From: a bacterium
GTDB lineage: Bacteria; JAJVIF01
DNA: 64,000 nucleotides
Assembly (NCBI GenBank): GCA_022072165.1
Contig: JAJVIF010000002.1
Span: 619,854-683,853 of the forward strand
Reading direction: 5' to 3'
Part shown: positions 1 to 7,585 of the stretch, piece by piece
Layout of the letters: every line of letters starts with the position of its first letter
How positions within the stretch are numbered: the first letter of the stretch is position 1
The notes under the pieces: model-generated
Databases searched by the model: none
Told to the model about the DNA's origin: nothing
Seen by the model: only the letters and a program-made list of their open reading frames with translations
Made by a program: the position numbers and the translations under genes

Positions 1-78
1 ACCGGCGGGATCCTCAACCAGGTGCTCCCCCGGATTCCGGGACTCGACCATACGGTGTCTCTGAAGGTGGAGGAGTAG
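1..78 (+). CDS. C-terminal fragment of an unidentified protein
   Basis: An open frame runs in from the left edge and stops at TAG, leaving 25 codons that end in a short basic/acidic tail (SLKVEE). The piece is too short to assign to a family. It lies two bases upstream of a zinc-ribbon gene and then feoA, so it is probably part of the same transcript and may belong to iron transport, but that is only context. Confidence 0.5.
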   Translation, partial: TGGILNQVLPRIPGLDHTVSLKVEE

Positions 79-80
79 CG

Positions 81-323
81 ATGGCCCGTACCACGCCCCA
101 GAGCGAGTATCGCCACACCTGCGGATACTGCGCCCACGAGTACACCCTCGCGGAATCGGCAACCGTCTGCGGCAAGTGCGGCACCCATCAGGGATGCCGC
201 AAGATCGTCTGTCCGCGATGCTCATACGAGGAGGCAGAGCCTCCTGGCTGGCTTATCAGCATGACCACGTTCTTGAGCAATCTGCGACCGGTTCGGGAAC
301 TCGCCAGGGGAGAACAGGAATGA
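81..323 (+). CDS. small zinc-ribbon protein linked to FeoA
   Basis: This 80-residue protein carries paired cysteines at about 14/17, 30/33 and 44/47 plus a single Cys39. The pattern CxxC...CxxC...GC...CPRC is what one expects of a double zinc ribbon or rubredoxin-like knuckle. Small proteins with a similar GC..I.CP.C ending are known beside feoA in several anaerobic and deep-branching bacteria. The stop overlaps the feoA start in an ATGA arrangement, so the two are translationally coupled. A role in metal sensing or FeoA/FeoB function is inferred from position only. Confidence 0.7.
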   Translation: MARTTPQSEYRHTCGYCAHEYTLAESATVCGKCGTHQGCRKIVCPRCSYEEAEPPGWLISMTTFLSNLRPVRELARGEQE

Positions 324-547
324 GCATCGTGCCGTTGCAGTCGTTGCAGGAAAAGGAGCGCGGGATCATCACGGGCTTTCTGACCCAGCCCTCAGAAACC
401 GCGAAGCTCGCTGCGCTGGGGCTGCTCCCCGGACTCACCATCACGCTCCTGCAGCGCTATCCCTCGTATGTGGTTGCCGTAGGGGAAACCCAGTACGCGG
501 TCGATACGGCCCTCGCCAGTCAGATTCAGGTGGAACGTCTCGACTAG
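320..547 (+). CDS. feoA: FeoA-type SH3-like ferrous iron transport protein
   Basis: This is a 75-residue protein of normal FeoA length. It shows the family hallmarks: an N-terminal stretch (PLQSLQEKERGIITGF), a central KLAALGLLPG turn and a C-terminal strand with VGETQYAVDTALASQI. FeoA is a cytosolic SH3-like partner of the FeoB ferrous iron permease. I chose the internal ATG at the ATGA overlap over a longer upstream start because it gives the canonical FeoA N-terminus. No feoB is visible; it could lie left of the window. The 3' end overlaps the convergent oxidase gene by four bases. Confidence 0.85.
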   Translation: MSIVPLQSLQEKERGIITGFLTQPSETAKLAALGLLPGLTITLLQRYPSYVVAVGETQYAVDTALASQIQVERLD

Positions 548-1551
548 TCCAGTGCTTTGGCTGCCATCCGTACGGCTTCTCCCGCACACCCCCAGGAGAG
601 GCTGACCCCTCCACCGCCGTGGCCATAGTTGTGCACCACCGGGACCCGCAGTTGGTCGTTCCCCAGTGCCACCCGGACGCCCCCCTCCCGGACCGGGCGG
701 AGCCCGACCGTGTACGCATACGTCGCAGCGCCGAGGTCGACCCCAAACATCTGTCGCAGTAAATGGGCGTTCCAGGCAAAGAGGTATTCGTACGAGTCGA
801 GGGCATCGCAGTCCGGTGGGGAGTCGCCATCGACCTGGAGCTGCAGTTGCGAACCGCCGAGAATCAGCCGCTCCTGACGCGGGTACGCATAAAGCGTGCG
901 ATTGGTCCCTAATGGATGGCAGTGGTAGGAGTGTCCCAGGATAAGGCTACCCGGGACGACGGCGTCGTACTTCACCCGCAGCAGCTGACCGGCCACCGGC
1001 TGCAGGGCTGGGTCACTTGCCAGATGACGAGCAGCGAGTCCAGCGCAATTGAAGAGGAGATCATCCCCGGGAGCGAGGGCCCCATTGAGACTCTTGACGG
1101 AGCCCTCCACGATGGCGACGTTGTTCTGCTGCAGTTGCGCCATCAGCCAGTGCAGATAGTGCGGGAGATCGGCAAGCAACCCCTGCTCTGCACGTCCGTA
1201 CAGGGGAGCCCCGTCCGGGGTTGTCCAGGGAGTGGTGGTCAGGGTGTCGCTGAATGCGGGGTCTTCATAGAGTTCCCAGTGCGTGGTCGCCAGAATCCCG
1301 GCGTCCTGGGACTGCAACTGCTGAAAGCGACTCCAGGATTCTGCCCACCACCGGGGATCGAAGTCGCAGAGCAACGGCTTGAGAAAGGCGGCCGGATGGA
1401 GCGAGGGAAAGGTCGGGTCGTAGTCATGATCCAGTCGTCCCGCCAGCTGCTTCGCGGCCAGGACCCGGACCTGCCATCCGGCCTCGGCGGCGACGAGTGC
1501 GGTCGTCAGGCCGGAGATGCCGGCACCCAGTACGGTGGCTTGTCGGGACAT
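544..1551 (-). CDS. D-amino-acid-oxidase-family FAD oxidoreductase
   Basis: This 335-residue flavoprotein begins with an FAD-binding Rossmann motif (VLGAGISGLTTALVAAEAG). It ends with the D-amino-acid oxidase signature: GLRPVR carries the substrate-carboxylate arginine, followed by HNYGHGGGGVSLSWGCA. Known members oxidatively deaminate D-amino acids, or glycine in ThiO, giving imino acid and H2O2. It is the last gene of a minus-strand operon that includes thiE, so it could supply dehydroglycine for the thiazole of thiamine. The C-terminal motif, however, is the D-amino-acid oxidase type rather than classic ThiO. No signal peptide is seen, so it is probably cytosolic. Confidence 0.85.
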   Translation of the reverse strand: MSRQATVLGAGISGLTTALVAAEAGWQVRVLAAKQLAGRLDHDYDPTFPSLHPAAFLKPLLCDFDPRWWAESWSRFQQLQSQDAGILATTHWELYEDPAFSDTLTTTPWTTPDGAPLYGRAEQGLLADLPHYLHWLMAQLQQNNVAIVEGSVKSLNGALAPGDDLLFNCAGLAARHLASDPALQPVAGQLLRVKYDAVVPGSLILGHSYHCHPLGTNRTLYAYPRQERLILGGSQLQLQVDGDSPPDCDALDSYEYLFAWNAHLLRQMFGVDLGAATYAYTVGLRPVREGGVRVALGNDQLRVPVVHNYGHGGGGVSLSWGCAGEAVRMAAKALD

Positions 1552-1599
1552 ACACTCCAGCTCCTGACGGTCCGCGTGTGGCTGCGCAATCAGGGCAGG

Positions 1600-2439
1600 T
1601 CAGATGGGTTCCATGGTGACCGTGGCTTTCGCGCCTTCGATTTCAACATGGGTGACATGATGCTTCAGCACGCCGAAGCCCCACTTTTTATAGAGCCAGC
1701 TCCCGGCACCGGCGGTGATGACTCCGCTGGTCGGACCGAGCTGCATGGTGTCAAACAGATGGTTGTGCCCACAGAAGAGATGCTCCACCGTATGCTTCTT
1801 GAGCAGCGCGAGAAACTCGGTGGTGCCGGTGTAGAGTGCGTGGACTTTCCAGCGGTCGATCGAGGGGGGATAGTGTGTGAAGACCATGGTCGGCATGTTG
1901 TCATCGAGAACCTGATCGAGCCACTCCTGCTGCTTTTTGGTTACATGCCCCAGGGCGGTGTCGATGGCCACAAAGTGCCAGCCGCCGACCGTGAAGTCCC
2001 ATTCCCGGGGGCCGAACTCCAGTTCCCACAACCGGATGTCGAAGCCCTTGGGACCTGCCAGATAGCGGTCGTGGTTGCCGGGAGTCGCGATCATTGGGGC
2101 GGCGAAGGCCTGGAGACTCGGGGAGACCAGTTCCCACTGCTTCACGGTGCCGTCATCCACGATGTCGCCCAGGTGGATGGTGAAGGCGGGTCGCAGACCA
2201 TTGGTGCGGGCCGCGATCTGGTCGAAGATTTTGGTATTGGGGCGGTTATCGCCCATGACACAGAAACTGAAACGGCTGGGGACCTGCGGCTGGACGCGAA
2301 TCCAGTCCAGAAAGGCTGTACCCCTCGGGACCGCCGGTGGCGCCGCCAGGAGTTCGGCAGCTCCGGCAAAGCCCAGTCCGAGACCAGCTCCGGTGAGTCC
2401 GAGTCCCCGCAGGATCTCCCGTCGACTCCAGTGGATCAT
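1600..2439 (-). CDS. Tat-exported calcineurin-like metallophosphoesterase
   Basis: The 279-residue product starts with a twin-arginine leader (WSRREILRGLG followed by a hydrophobic GAGLGLGFAGAA stretch and an Ala-rich cleavage site), so it should be folded in the cytoplasm and exported. The metallophosphoesterase metal-site motifs appear in order: GDNR near residue 63, HLGDIVDDG, GNHD, FTHYPP and GHNH. Substrate is unknown; relatives hydrolyse phosphomono- or diesters, including nucleotides. The start codon overlaps the thiE stop by four bases, so the two are co-translated. Confidence 0.88.
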   Translation of the reverse strand: MIHWSRREILRGLGLTGAGLGLGFAGAAELLAAPPAVPRGTAFLDWIRVQPQVPSRFSFCVMGDNRPNTKIFDQIAARTNGLRPAFTIHLGDIVDDGTVKQWELVSPSLQAFAAPMIATPGNHDRYLAGPKGFDIRLWELEFGPREWDFTVGGWHFVAIDTALGHVTKKQQEWLDQVLDDNMPTMVFTHYPPSIDRWKVHALYTGTTEFLALLKKHTVEHLFCGHNHLFDTMQLGPTSGVITAGAGSWLYKKWGFGVLKHHVTHVEIEGAKATVTMEPI

Positions 2440-3212
2440 TCGTTTTCGTCCTCCCGGGCGCGACGCCCCTCACTCAGGCCCACATCCCAGTCTTCGGTGT
2501 CGGCTGGATCAAAAGTGTACCGGGCTTCGCCGGTGAATGGGACCGCCGGGTCCCATTCCGGGTGGAGCGCCCGGAGTGTTGCCTCAGTCGCGGCGCTGAT
2601 ATCCGGGGCCTCCGACAGGAGCGCGGTCACGGCCAGGTGCACCGGGTGTCGGGCATCACCGGCAGTGATGAGGTCCGGCAGATGCGACTCCCGGACTCCG
2701 CCCAGGGCATAGACCGGCAGCGTGACATGCCGCAGCGCCTCGGCGTAACCCGCGATGCCCCAGGGTTCATCGGGACTCGCTTTGTGCGTCAGGGGGAACA
2801 GAGGCGAAAAGGTGACATAGTCCGCCCCCTCCTGCCCAGCCCGCCGCAGTTCCTTCAGGGCGTGGGCGCTGTACCCCAGCAGCTTGTCCGGTCCCAGCAA
2901 GGGACGCGCCACACGCAATGGCAGATCATTCGCCCCGAGGTGGACCCCCTGCGCGCCGACCGCATGGCAGATATCGATGCGGTCGTTGATGATCGCCAGT
3001 GCACCGAAACTGTTCGCGATGTGGGTCAGCTGACGCGCCAGCAGATAAAACTCCCGGTCCGGGAGCCTGGGGGCCCGGACCTGCACCATCCGGCATCCGC
3101 CACGGCAGACCCGCTCCACCACCTTGGCCAGCGGCCGTCCCCCGGTCCGCTCCGGATCCGTAATGAAGCAGAGGCGGGGGAGCGGGCCAGTCAGGTCAGT
3201 TGTCAGGGACAT
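2436..3212 (-). CDS. thiE: thiamine phosphate synthase (ThiE/TenI family)
   Basis: This TIM-barrel protein of 258 residues carries ThiE motifs: MVQVRAP (phosphate/HMP side), INDRID, GVHLGANDLP, LGYSAHALKELRRA, DYVTFSPLFPLTHK and YALGGV. ThiE joins HMP pyrophosphate to thiazole phosphate to make thiamine phosphate. The usual STHS/T motif reads SAHA here and the usual Gly-Gln after VHLG is Ala-Asn, so a TenI-like (non-ThiE) function cannot be excluded. About 50 extra C-terminal residues are acidic and not part of the barrel. It lies mid-operon, 8 bases after an unrelated secreted protein gene. Confidence 0.75.
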   Translation of the reverse strand: MSLTTDLTGPLPRLCFITDPERTGGRPLAKVVERVCRGGCRMVQVRAPRLPDREFYLLARQLTHIANSFGALAIINDRIDICHAVGAQGVHLGANDLPLRVARPLLGPDKLLGYSAHALKELRRAGQEGADYVTFSPLFPLTHKASPDEPWGIAGYAEALRHVTLPVYALGGVRESHLPDLITAGDARHPVHLAVTALLSEAPDISAATEATLRALHPEWDPAVPFTGEARYTFDPADTEDWDVGLSEGRRAREDENE

Positions 3213-3220
3213 CCCGCCAC

Positions 3221-3814
3221 CTACTCCGCCGCTTCAGGGAGTCGGTATGCCCGGAGATCTGGCGAGTCGACCAGGGGGAGGAGGAGCCCTGCGCCAACCA
3301 CCCCGAGCACGCTCGAGCCCAGCATCAGTGCCTGCCTGGTCTCCCCCCGGACAAAGCCGAAGTAGCCATCCTCCGCATCTTCGTTGGCAGCGATGCGGAC
3401 CGTCGCAACATAGGATTCAACCGTGCTGTAGTCGCCATCTTCGTCCAGTGATCCTTCCACCACCACCAGGTATCCCGCATCCAGCAGTTGCTCCTCGTAG
3501 ACCTGCCGCTCCACCACATAGGAGGTCGCGCTCAGGTGCTCGAACGCCGCCGTGACAGCATCGCCGGGGAAATAGAACCAGGGGAACTGATAGTTGCCGG
3601 AGAACAGGACCACCCGGGGACTGCCCGGATTTGCGGCGGCATCCTGTGGTTCGAGGATCGCCATCATGTCATCGACAGTCACGTTCCATCCGTGGGGACA
3701 CATCAACTGTTGCCCCTCGAAGGTAAAGAGCGTGGTATCTGCCACCGCAGGACTGCAGAGCAGGGTTCCCAACAGTGCGGCGGACCCGAAGGTTGTCAAA
3801 CGGGCGAGGCTCAT
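3221..3814 (-). CDS. secreted protein of unknown function (paralogue of next gene upstream)
   Basis: This 197-residue protein has a signal peptide (MSLARLTTFGSAALLGTLL, cleavage after SPAVA) and no recognisable domain. The mature part contains HGWNVTVDDMMAILEPQ, which resembles PDGWSMLDAMDGHEFWP in the neighbouring 3811-4416 protein, so the two look like an old tandem duplication. A C-terminal hydrophobic patch (SSVLGVVGAGLLLPLV) could be a membrane anchor. The ATGA overlap with the upstream gene indicates translational coupling. Confidence 0.75.
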   Translation of the reverse strand: MSLARLTTFGSAALLGTLLCSPAVADTTLFTFEGQQLMCPHGWNVTVDDMMAILEPQDAAANPGSPRVVLFSGNYQFPWFYFPGDAVTAAFEHLSATSYVVERQVYEEQLLDAGYLVVVEGSLDEDGDYSTVESYVATVRIAANEDAEDGYFGFVRGETRQALMLGSSVLGVVGAGLLLPLVDSPDLRAYRLPEAAE

Positions 3815-4416
3815 GAGTCGCCTCCCATCTCGGCGTCATGGGTAAAGCGGTAAGTCGTGAGGTCAATGTGGCGCTTCTCTTCGGGGGACATCCGCATACT
3901 CTGATAGAGCATTCCCACCAGGAACAGCAGGTCTTCCAGTTCGGTGTCGTCGCCTGCTTCCAGGAAGAAGACTTGCTCCGGAAGGTCCGGCGAGGTGATG
4001 AGGATCGCCAGGGTCGGGATTGACTTGTTTTCGTCGGCAATCTCACGCTTGCCCTGGGCGATGTAGTAGGTGTCCTGCGGCGCAGAAGGGGGCACAAAGC
4101 TCTCGACCGGCAACCGGTGTGTCAGGGGATAGCCAGCGGTGAGATAGCCCAGCACTACCGCCACTTGTCCGAGGGGATCACCGAGGGGGGGATTAAAGAG
4201 TGGGTTCGCCCGGAGCAAGTAAGCCCACTGGGAGTATCCCAGCGACTCGTCGGGCCAGAACTCATGACCATCCATCGCGTCGAGCATGCTCCAGCCATCC
4301 GGCACGACCACCGAGTGTGTTTCATCGATGTCCGCGATGGTGGCATCGGCCCAGGCAAGCCCCGGCAGCAGGCCCGCCAGCAGGATCGATATGAGTAGCA
4401 GGGGGGCGAGGCGCAT
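3811..4416 (-). CDS. secreted protein of unknown function, first gene of thiE operon
   Basis: A 201-residue protein with a clear signal peptide (MRLAPLLLISILLAGLL, then GLAWA). I use the ATG in front of the signal sequence, with GGGAG about 9 nt upstream, rather than an earlier ATG that would put 30 basic residues in front. Mature sequence contains VVVPDGWSMLDAM, LGQVAVVLGYLTAGYP and AILITSPDLPEQVFFLEAGDD; no family was recognised. It is divergent from dxr with an 83-base shared promoter region and heads the five-gene operon that runs to the D-amino-acid-oxidase-like gene. Confidence 0.7.
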   Translation of the reverse strand: MRLAPLLLISILLAGLLPGLAWADATIADIDETHSVVVPDGWSMLDAMDGHEFWPDESLGYSQWAYLLRANPLFNPPLGDPLGQVAVVLGYLTAGYPLTHRLPVESFVPPSAPQDTYYIAQGKREIADENKSIPTLAILITSPDLPEQVFFLEAGDDTELEDLLFLVGMLYQSMRMSPEEKRHIDLTTYRFTHDAEMGGDS

Positions 4417-4487
4417 ACCGGTGGCTCCCGGAGGCTGGACGTGCGAAGGATGGTACACCTTCGCCGAAAGGGAGCAGGGTCTCCCGG

Positions 4488-4493
4488 TAGAAT
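4488..4493 (+). promoter_or_regulatory. -10 box of a predicted leaderless dxr promoter
   Basis: TAGAAT lies 6 nt before the dxr ATG. Transcription would then begin at or next to the start codon. No Shine-Dalgarno sequence precedes the ATG and no convincing -35 hexamer is visible. Confidence 0.6.
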
Positions 4494-4499
4494 GCTCCC

Positions 4500-5654
4500 A
4501 TGACACCTCGCCCTGTTAGCGTGCTGGGGCTCACAGGTTCCATCGGAACCACCGCTGCCGGGATTCTCCGGCGGTACCCCGACCGCTTTCGTGTGGTGGC
4601 CGCCTCCTGCGGCCAGCGGATCGAGGCCTTTGCTCCTCTGGTCCGGGAGTTCCAGCCGGAGTTGGTCGCGGTGGAAGATGACCAGGGAGCCTTACGTCTG
4701 GCGTCCCTCCTCAGCGATTTGCCACATCCGCCCCGGATCGAGATCGGAATGCCCGGCCAGGTCGCCTGCGCCACGCACCCCGATGCCGCCATTGTCCTCA
4801 ACGCCCTGGTGGGGGGGCGGGGACTCTATGCCACCGCTGCTGCCCTGCGGTCCGGCAAGCAGGTCGCGCTGGCGAATAAGGAAAGCCTGGTGGTGGGGGG
4901 AACGGTTCTCCTGCGGGAGGGGTCGGCCGGTGGCGGCCATCTGATCCCCGTGGACTCGGAACATTCCGCCATCTTCCAGTGCCTGCAGGGACCGGAGGCG
5001 GGACGGCAAATTCAGCGCCTTATCCTGACAGCTTCGGGCGGACCGATGCGGACCTGGTCCGCGGACCGGATTCAGCAGGCGACCATCGCCGAGGCCCTGA
5101 ATCACCCCACCTGGCAGATGGGGCCCAAGATCACCATCGACTCCGCAACCCTGATGAACAAAGGGCTGGAAGTGATCGAAGCGACCCTCCTCTTCGGGGT
5201 CCCGGTAGATCAGGTCGAGGTGGTGATTCACCCCCAGAGCATCATCCATTCGCTGGTGGAGTTCACCGATGGCTCGGTCCTCGCGCAGCTGGGCTATCCG
5301 AGCATGGAACTGCCGATTCAATATGCCCTGACCTGGCCGGAGCGACTTCCTTCGACCCTCCGTCCCCTGGACCTGGCTGATCTGGCGCAACTGACGTTCG
5401 AGGCTCCTGACGAGGAGCGGTTCCCCTGCCTGCGCCTCGCCCGGGAAGCGGCAGCCCGGGGCGGATTCGCTCCTGCGGTCCTCAATGGCGCGAACGAAGC
5501 GGCCGTGGCGCAGTTCCTGGCCGGGGAGATTCCGTTTGGTCAGATCGCAGTCCGGATCGAGGCAGCGCTCCGCGACGCCCCGACTGCTGAACCAGGGTCC
5601 GTGGAAGCGCTCATCGCGGCCCACGAAGCGGCCATGGGACTGCCCGTGAGCTAG
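4500..5654 (+). CDS. dxr: 1-deoxy-D-xylulose 5-phosphate reductoisomerase
   Basis: This 384-residue enzyme makes 2-C-methyl-D-erythritol 4-phosphate from DXP with NADPH, the committing step of the MEP isoprenoid pathway in the cytosol. Diagnostic motifs are all present: the nucleotide-binding GLTGSIGTTA (first Ser of the usual GSTGSIG is Leu), ALANKESLV, the metal site DSEHSAIFQCL, LTASGGPMR, NHPTWQMGPKITIDSATLMNKG, IHPQSIIHS and MELPIQYAL. Length is normal. The dxr-rseP gene order seen here is common in bacteria. It is probably translated from a leaderless mRNA. Confidence 0.97.
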   Translation: MTPRPVSVLGLTGSIGTTAAGILRRYPDRFRVVAASCGQRIEAFAPLVREFQPELVAVEDDQGALRLASLLSDLPHPPRIEIGMPGQVACATHPDAAIVLNALVGGRGLYATAAALRSGKQVALANKESLVVGGTVLLREGSAGGGHLIPVDSEHSAIFQCLQGPEAGRQIQRLILTASGGPMRTWSADRIQQATIAEALNHPTWQMGPKITIDSATLMNKGLEVIEATLLFGVPVDQVEVVIHPQSIIHSLVEFTDGSVLAQLGYPSMELPIQYALTWPERLPSTLRPLDLADLAQLTFEAPDEERFPCLRLAREAAARGGFAPAVLNGANEAAVAQFLAGEIPFGQIAVRIEAALRDAPTAEPGSVEALIAAHEAAMGLPVS

Positions 5655-5657
5655 CGC

Positions 5658-5680
5658 AATCGACACGACAGCTGTCGATT
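5658..5680. terminator. hairpin downstream of dxr
   Basis: An 8-bp perfect stem (AATCGACA / TGTCGATT) with a 7-nt loop follows the dxr stop by a few bases. No T-run follows, so it may be a Rho-type or processing hairpin rather than an intrinsic terminator. Confidence 0.4.
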
Positions 5681-5744
5681 CAACCGCATTCAAAAGGGCT
5701 GCATCCTACAAAGACCAGTAGGTCTTGCCGGCCGGTCCGGTGGG

Positions 5745-5750
5745 TATACT
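5745..5750 (+). promoter_or_regulatory. -10 box in the rseP leader
   Basis: TATACT, a near-consensus -10, with TCTTGC 16 bp upstream as a weak -35. Transcription would start about 107 nt before rseP, right at a short GTG-initiated reading frame. Confidence 0.5.
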
Positions 5751-5756
5751 AGGTTT

Positions 5757-5777
5757 GTGCAGCCGGACCCGCTGTGA
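5757..5777 (+). other. possible 6-codon leader ORF upstream of rseP
   Basis: A GTG sits exactly 6 nt after the TATACT box, the spacing seen at other predicted leaderless genes in this window, and opens a frame of six sense codons ending in TGA. It could be a regulatory upstream ORF, or simply chance. Confidence 0.25.
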
Positions 5778-5863
5778 CGCCACTTCTGATGGGGTGGTGC
5801 CTGGGGGCTGGCATTCCCCGCGTCCGCTGGTTCTGCAGCGGCTGACGGGCCAAGGATGGCGGC

Positions 5864-7483
5864 ATGGAGCTTCTTCTCTCGCTCCTTTCCAACGCGGGGT
5901 ACTGGATGCAGGTCATCCTCTCCTTCGCTTTGCTGGTGGTGGCCCACGAGTTCGGCCACTTTATCGTCGCCAAATGGACCGGCTGCCGGGTCGATGAGTT
6001 TGCGGTCGGTTTCGGTCCGGCCATCTGGCAGCACCAGCCGAAGAACTCCGAGACGCTTTACGCGATCCGCTGGATTCCCTTGGGGGGATACAACCGCATT
6101 TGGGGGTATGAGGATGTCTCCAGCCCTGATTTCTTCGAGGGGATCAGCGAAGCGGAGCAGAAGCGGGCCTTCGTGAATCGCCCAATCTGGGCGCGGGCGC
6201 TGGTGCTGGTGGCTGGTTCCACCTTCAACTTCATGCTCGCGATCCTGCTTGTCGCCTGCTGGGGCCTCTTTGTCGGCTTCCCCTACACGGAAATCGGAGC
6301 GCTGGAGCCTAATTCGCCCGCCGCTGCTTCCGGAATGCAGCCCGGAGATGCTGTCCGGAACGTCGGCTTCTTCTCGAAACCCGGCGACATCAGCGTCATG
6401 ATCACCCGGCAGTTGCAGGGTGCGGCCACCCGCGAGGCCGCCGAGGCCCAGGAAATCACGCTCGAAGTCACCACGCCGGGGCAGCCGCCGCGCAAAGTGA
6501 CCATGAATCCGCAATGGAACGAGGCCGAAGGCCGCGCCATGATCGGCATCCACATGCAGGAAGCCCTGAGTGCGCGCCTTGCGACTGTGTGGGAGGACTC
6601 CCCCTATGCCAGGGCCGGGCTCAAAAAAGGCGACCTGATCACTAAAGTGAATGGGCAGCCGGTGACGTCCGGGTTCCAGCTCGTGAAAGCGCTGGAGGAG
6701 AGCCCGGGCGAGTCGGCGATCCTGGAGTTTCGCCGAGGGCGTGAGTTAGAGACCACCACACTGACCGATTTCCGCATCTGGAACCTCGGCGTGGAGTTGT
6801 ATCCCCAGATGGTGACCAAGGAACTCTTGGTCGCCGGGGTGGGTCGGGGTTCCGCTGCCGCCGCCGCCGGCCTGCGTCGGGATGACATCATCACCGCCAT
6901 TAATGGCAAACCAGTCACCCGCAAGACTTCCGACTGGGAAAAGCTCGTTAAGAGCCCCAGCCTGCCGGAACTCCGGCTGTCGGTGGTCCGAAAGGGCGAC
7001 GAGGGTCGTCGGGAGTTGCTGATCACTCCTTCCATGGTCGACCGGATGGTGGAGCCCCTGGTCTTTCATGCGAAGTACCAGCGGGTGGACCCGCTGACCG
7101 CCTTGCGGGAAGGGGCGATCCAGACCGGGTACTACACGCTCTTCATCGCGCAGTCGCTGCAGTCCCTCTTTGCGGGAGAGCACGAAGTCAGCGACCTGTC
7201 CGGCCCCATCGGGATTTTCAGTACCAGCTTCCAGGCCGCCAAGAATGGCGCGTTCGACCTGATGATCCTGATGGTCCTGCTCTCGATCAACCTGGGCATC
7301 TTCAATTTGCTCCCCTTCCCGGCACTTGATGGCGGACGGCTCATCTTCCTGGGACTGGAAGCGCTGTTCCGTCGGCCGGTGGTGAACATCCAGGTCGAGA
7401 ACATGATCCATGTCGGCGGGTTCCTGCTGCTGATCGGGCTGATGCTCTACGTCAGCTTCTTCGACGTCGTCCGGATGGCGTAA
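5864..7483 (+). CDS. rseP: site-2 membrane metalloprotease, RseP type
   Basis: This inner-membrane intramembrane protease cuts anti-sigma factors and remnant signal peptides. At 539 residues it is longer than E. coli RseP (450). The zinc motif HEFGH sits in the first membrane helix (about residue 28), followed by the conserved GFGP stretch. Two PDZ domains follow: one near IGALEPNSPAAASGMQPGD and YARAGLKKGDLI, another near AAAAGLRRDDII. The third metal ligand lies in NLLPFPALDGG near residue 490, then the last helix. The start has AAGGA 7 nt upstream. It follows dxr, a common arrangement. The extra length appears to come from an added PDZ-like segment. Confidence 0.95.
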   Translation: MELLLSLLSNAGYWMQVILSFALLVVAHEFGHFIVAKWTGCRVDEFAVGFGPAIWQHQPKNSETLYAIRWIPLGGYNRIWGYEDVSSPDFFEGISEAEQKRAFVNRPIWARALVLVAGSTFNFMLAILLVACWGLFVGFPYTEIGALEPNSPAAASGMQPGDAVRNVGFFSKPGDISVMITRQLQGAATREAAEAQEITLEVTTPGQPPRKVTMNPQWNEAEGRAMIGIHMQEALSARLATVWEDSPYARAGLKKGDLITKVNGQPVTSGFQLVKALEESPGESAILEFRRGRELETTTLTDFRIWNLGVELYPQMVTKELLVAGVGRGSAAAAAGLRRDDIITAINGKPVTRKTSDWEKLVKSPSLPELRLSVVRKGDEGRRELLITPSMVDRMVEPLVFHAKYQRVDPLTALREGAIQTGYYTLFIAQSLQSLFAGEHEVSDLSGPIGIFSTSFQAAKNGAFDLMILMVLLSINLGIFNLLPFPALDGGRLIFLGLEALFRRPVVNIQVENMIHVGGFLLLIGLMLYVSFFDVVRMA

Positions 7484-7573
7484 CCCGGCCTGCCAGCTTC
7501 GTTTGATCAGCGTATGGCAGCGTTGCCGGAGGGGGCTCCTTGCGGCAAGGTGTTGTTCGGGTTGTGATGCTTC

Positions 7574-7579
7574 TACAAT
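7574..7579 (+). promoter_or_regulatory. -10 box of a predicted leaderless larA promoter
   Basis: TACAAT is followed by 6 nt and then the ATG. There is no Shine-Dalgarno sequence, and only TTGTTC with a short 15-bp spacer as a possible -35. Confidence 0.6.
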
Positions 7580-7585
7580 GCGGGC

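Noticed and set aside
544-1551. Calling the flavoenzyme ThiO because of the adjacent thiE
   Set aside because: The GLRPVR and HNYGHGG motifs fit D-amino-acid oxidases; the ThiO role is kept only as a hypothesis.
916-2712. Plus-strand open frame of 598 codons antisense to the oxidase and phosphoesterase genes
   Set aside because: It runs across three well-supported minus-strand genes in the third-codon-G/C shadow frame and has no ribosome site or recognisable motif.
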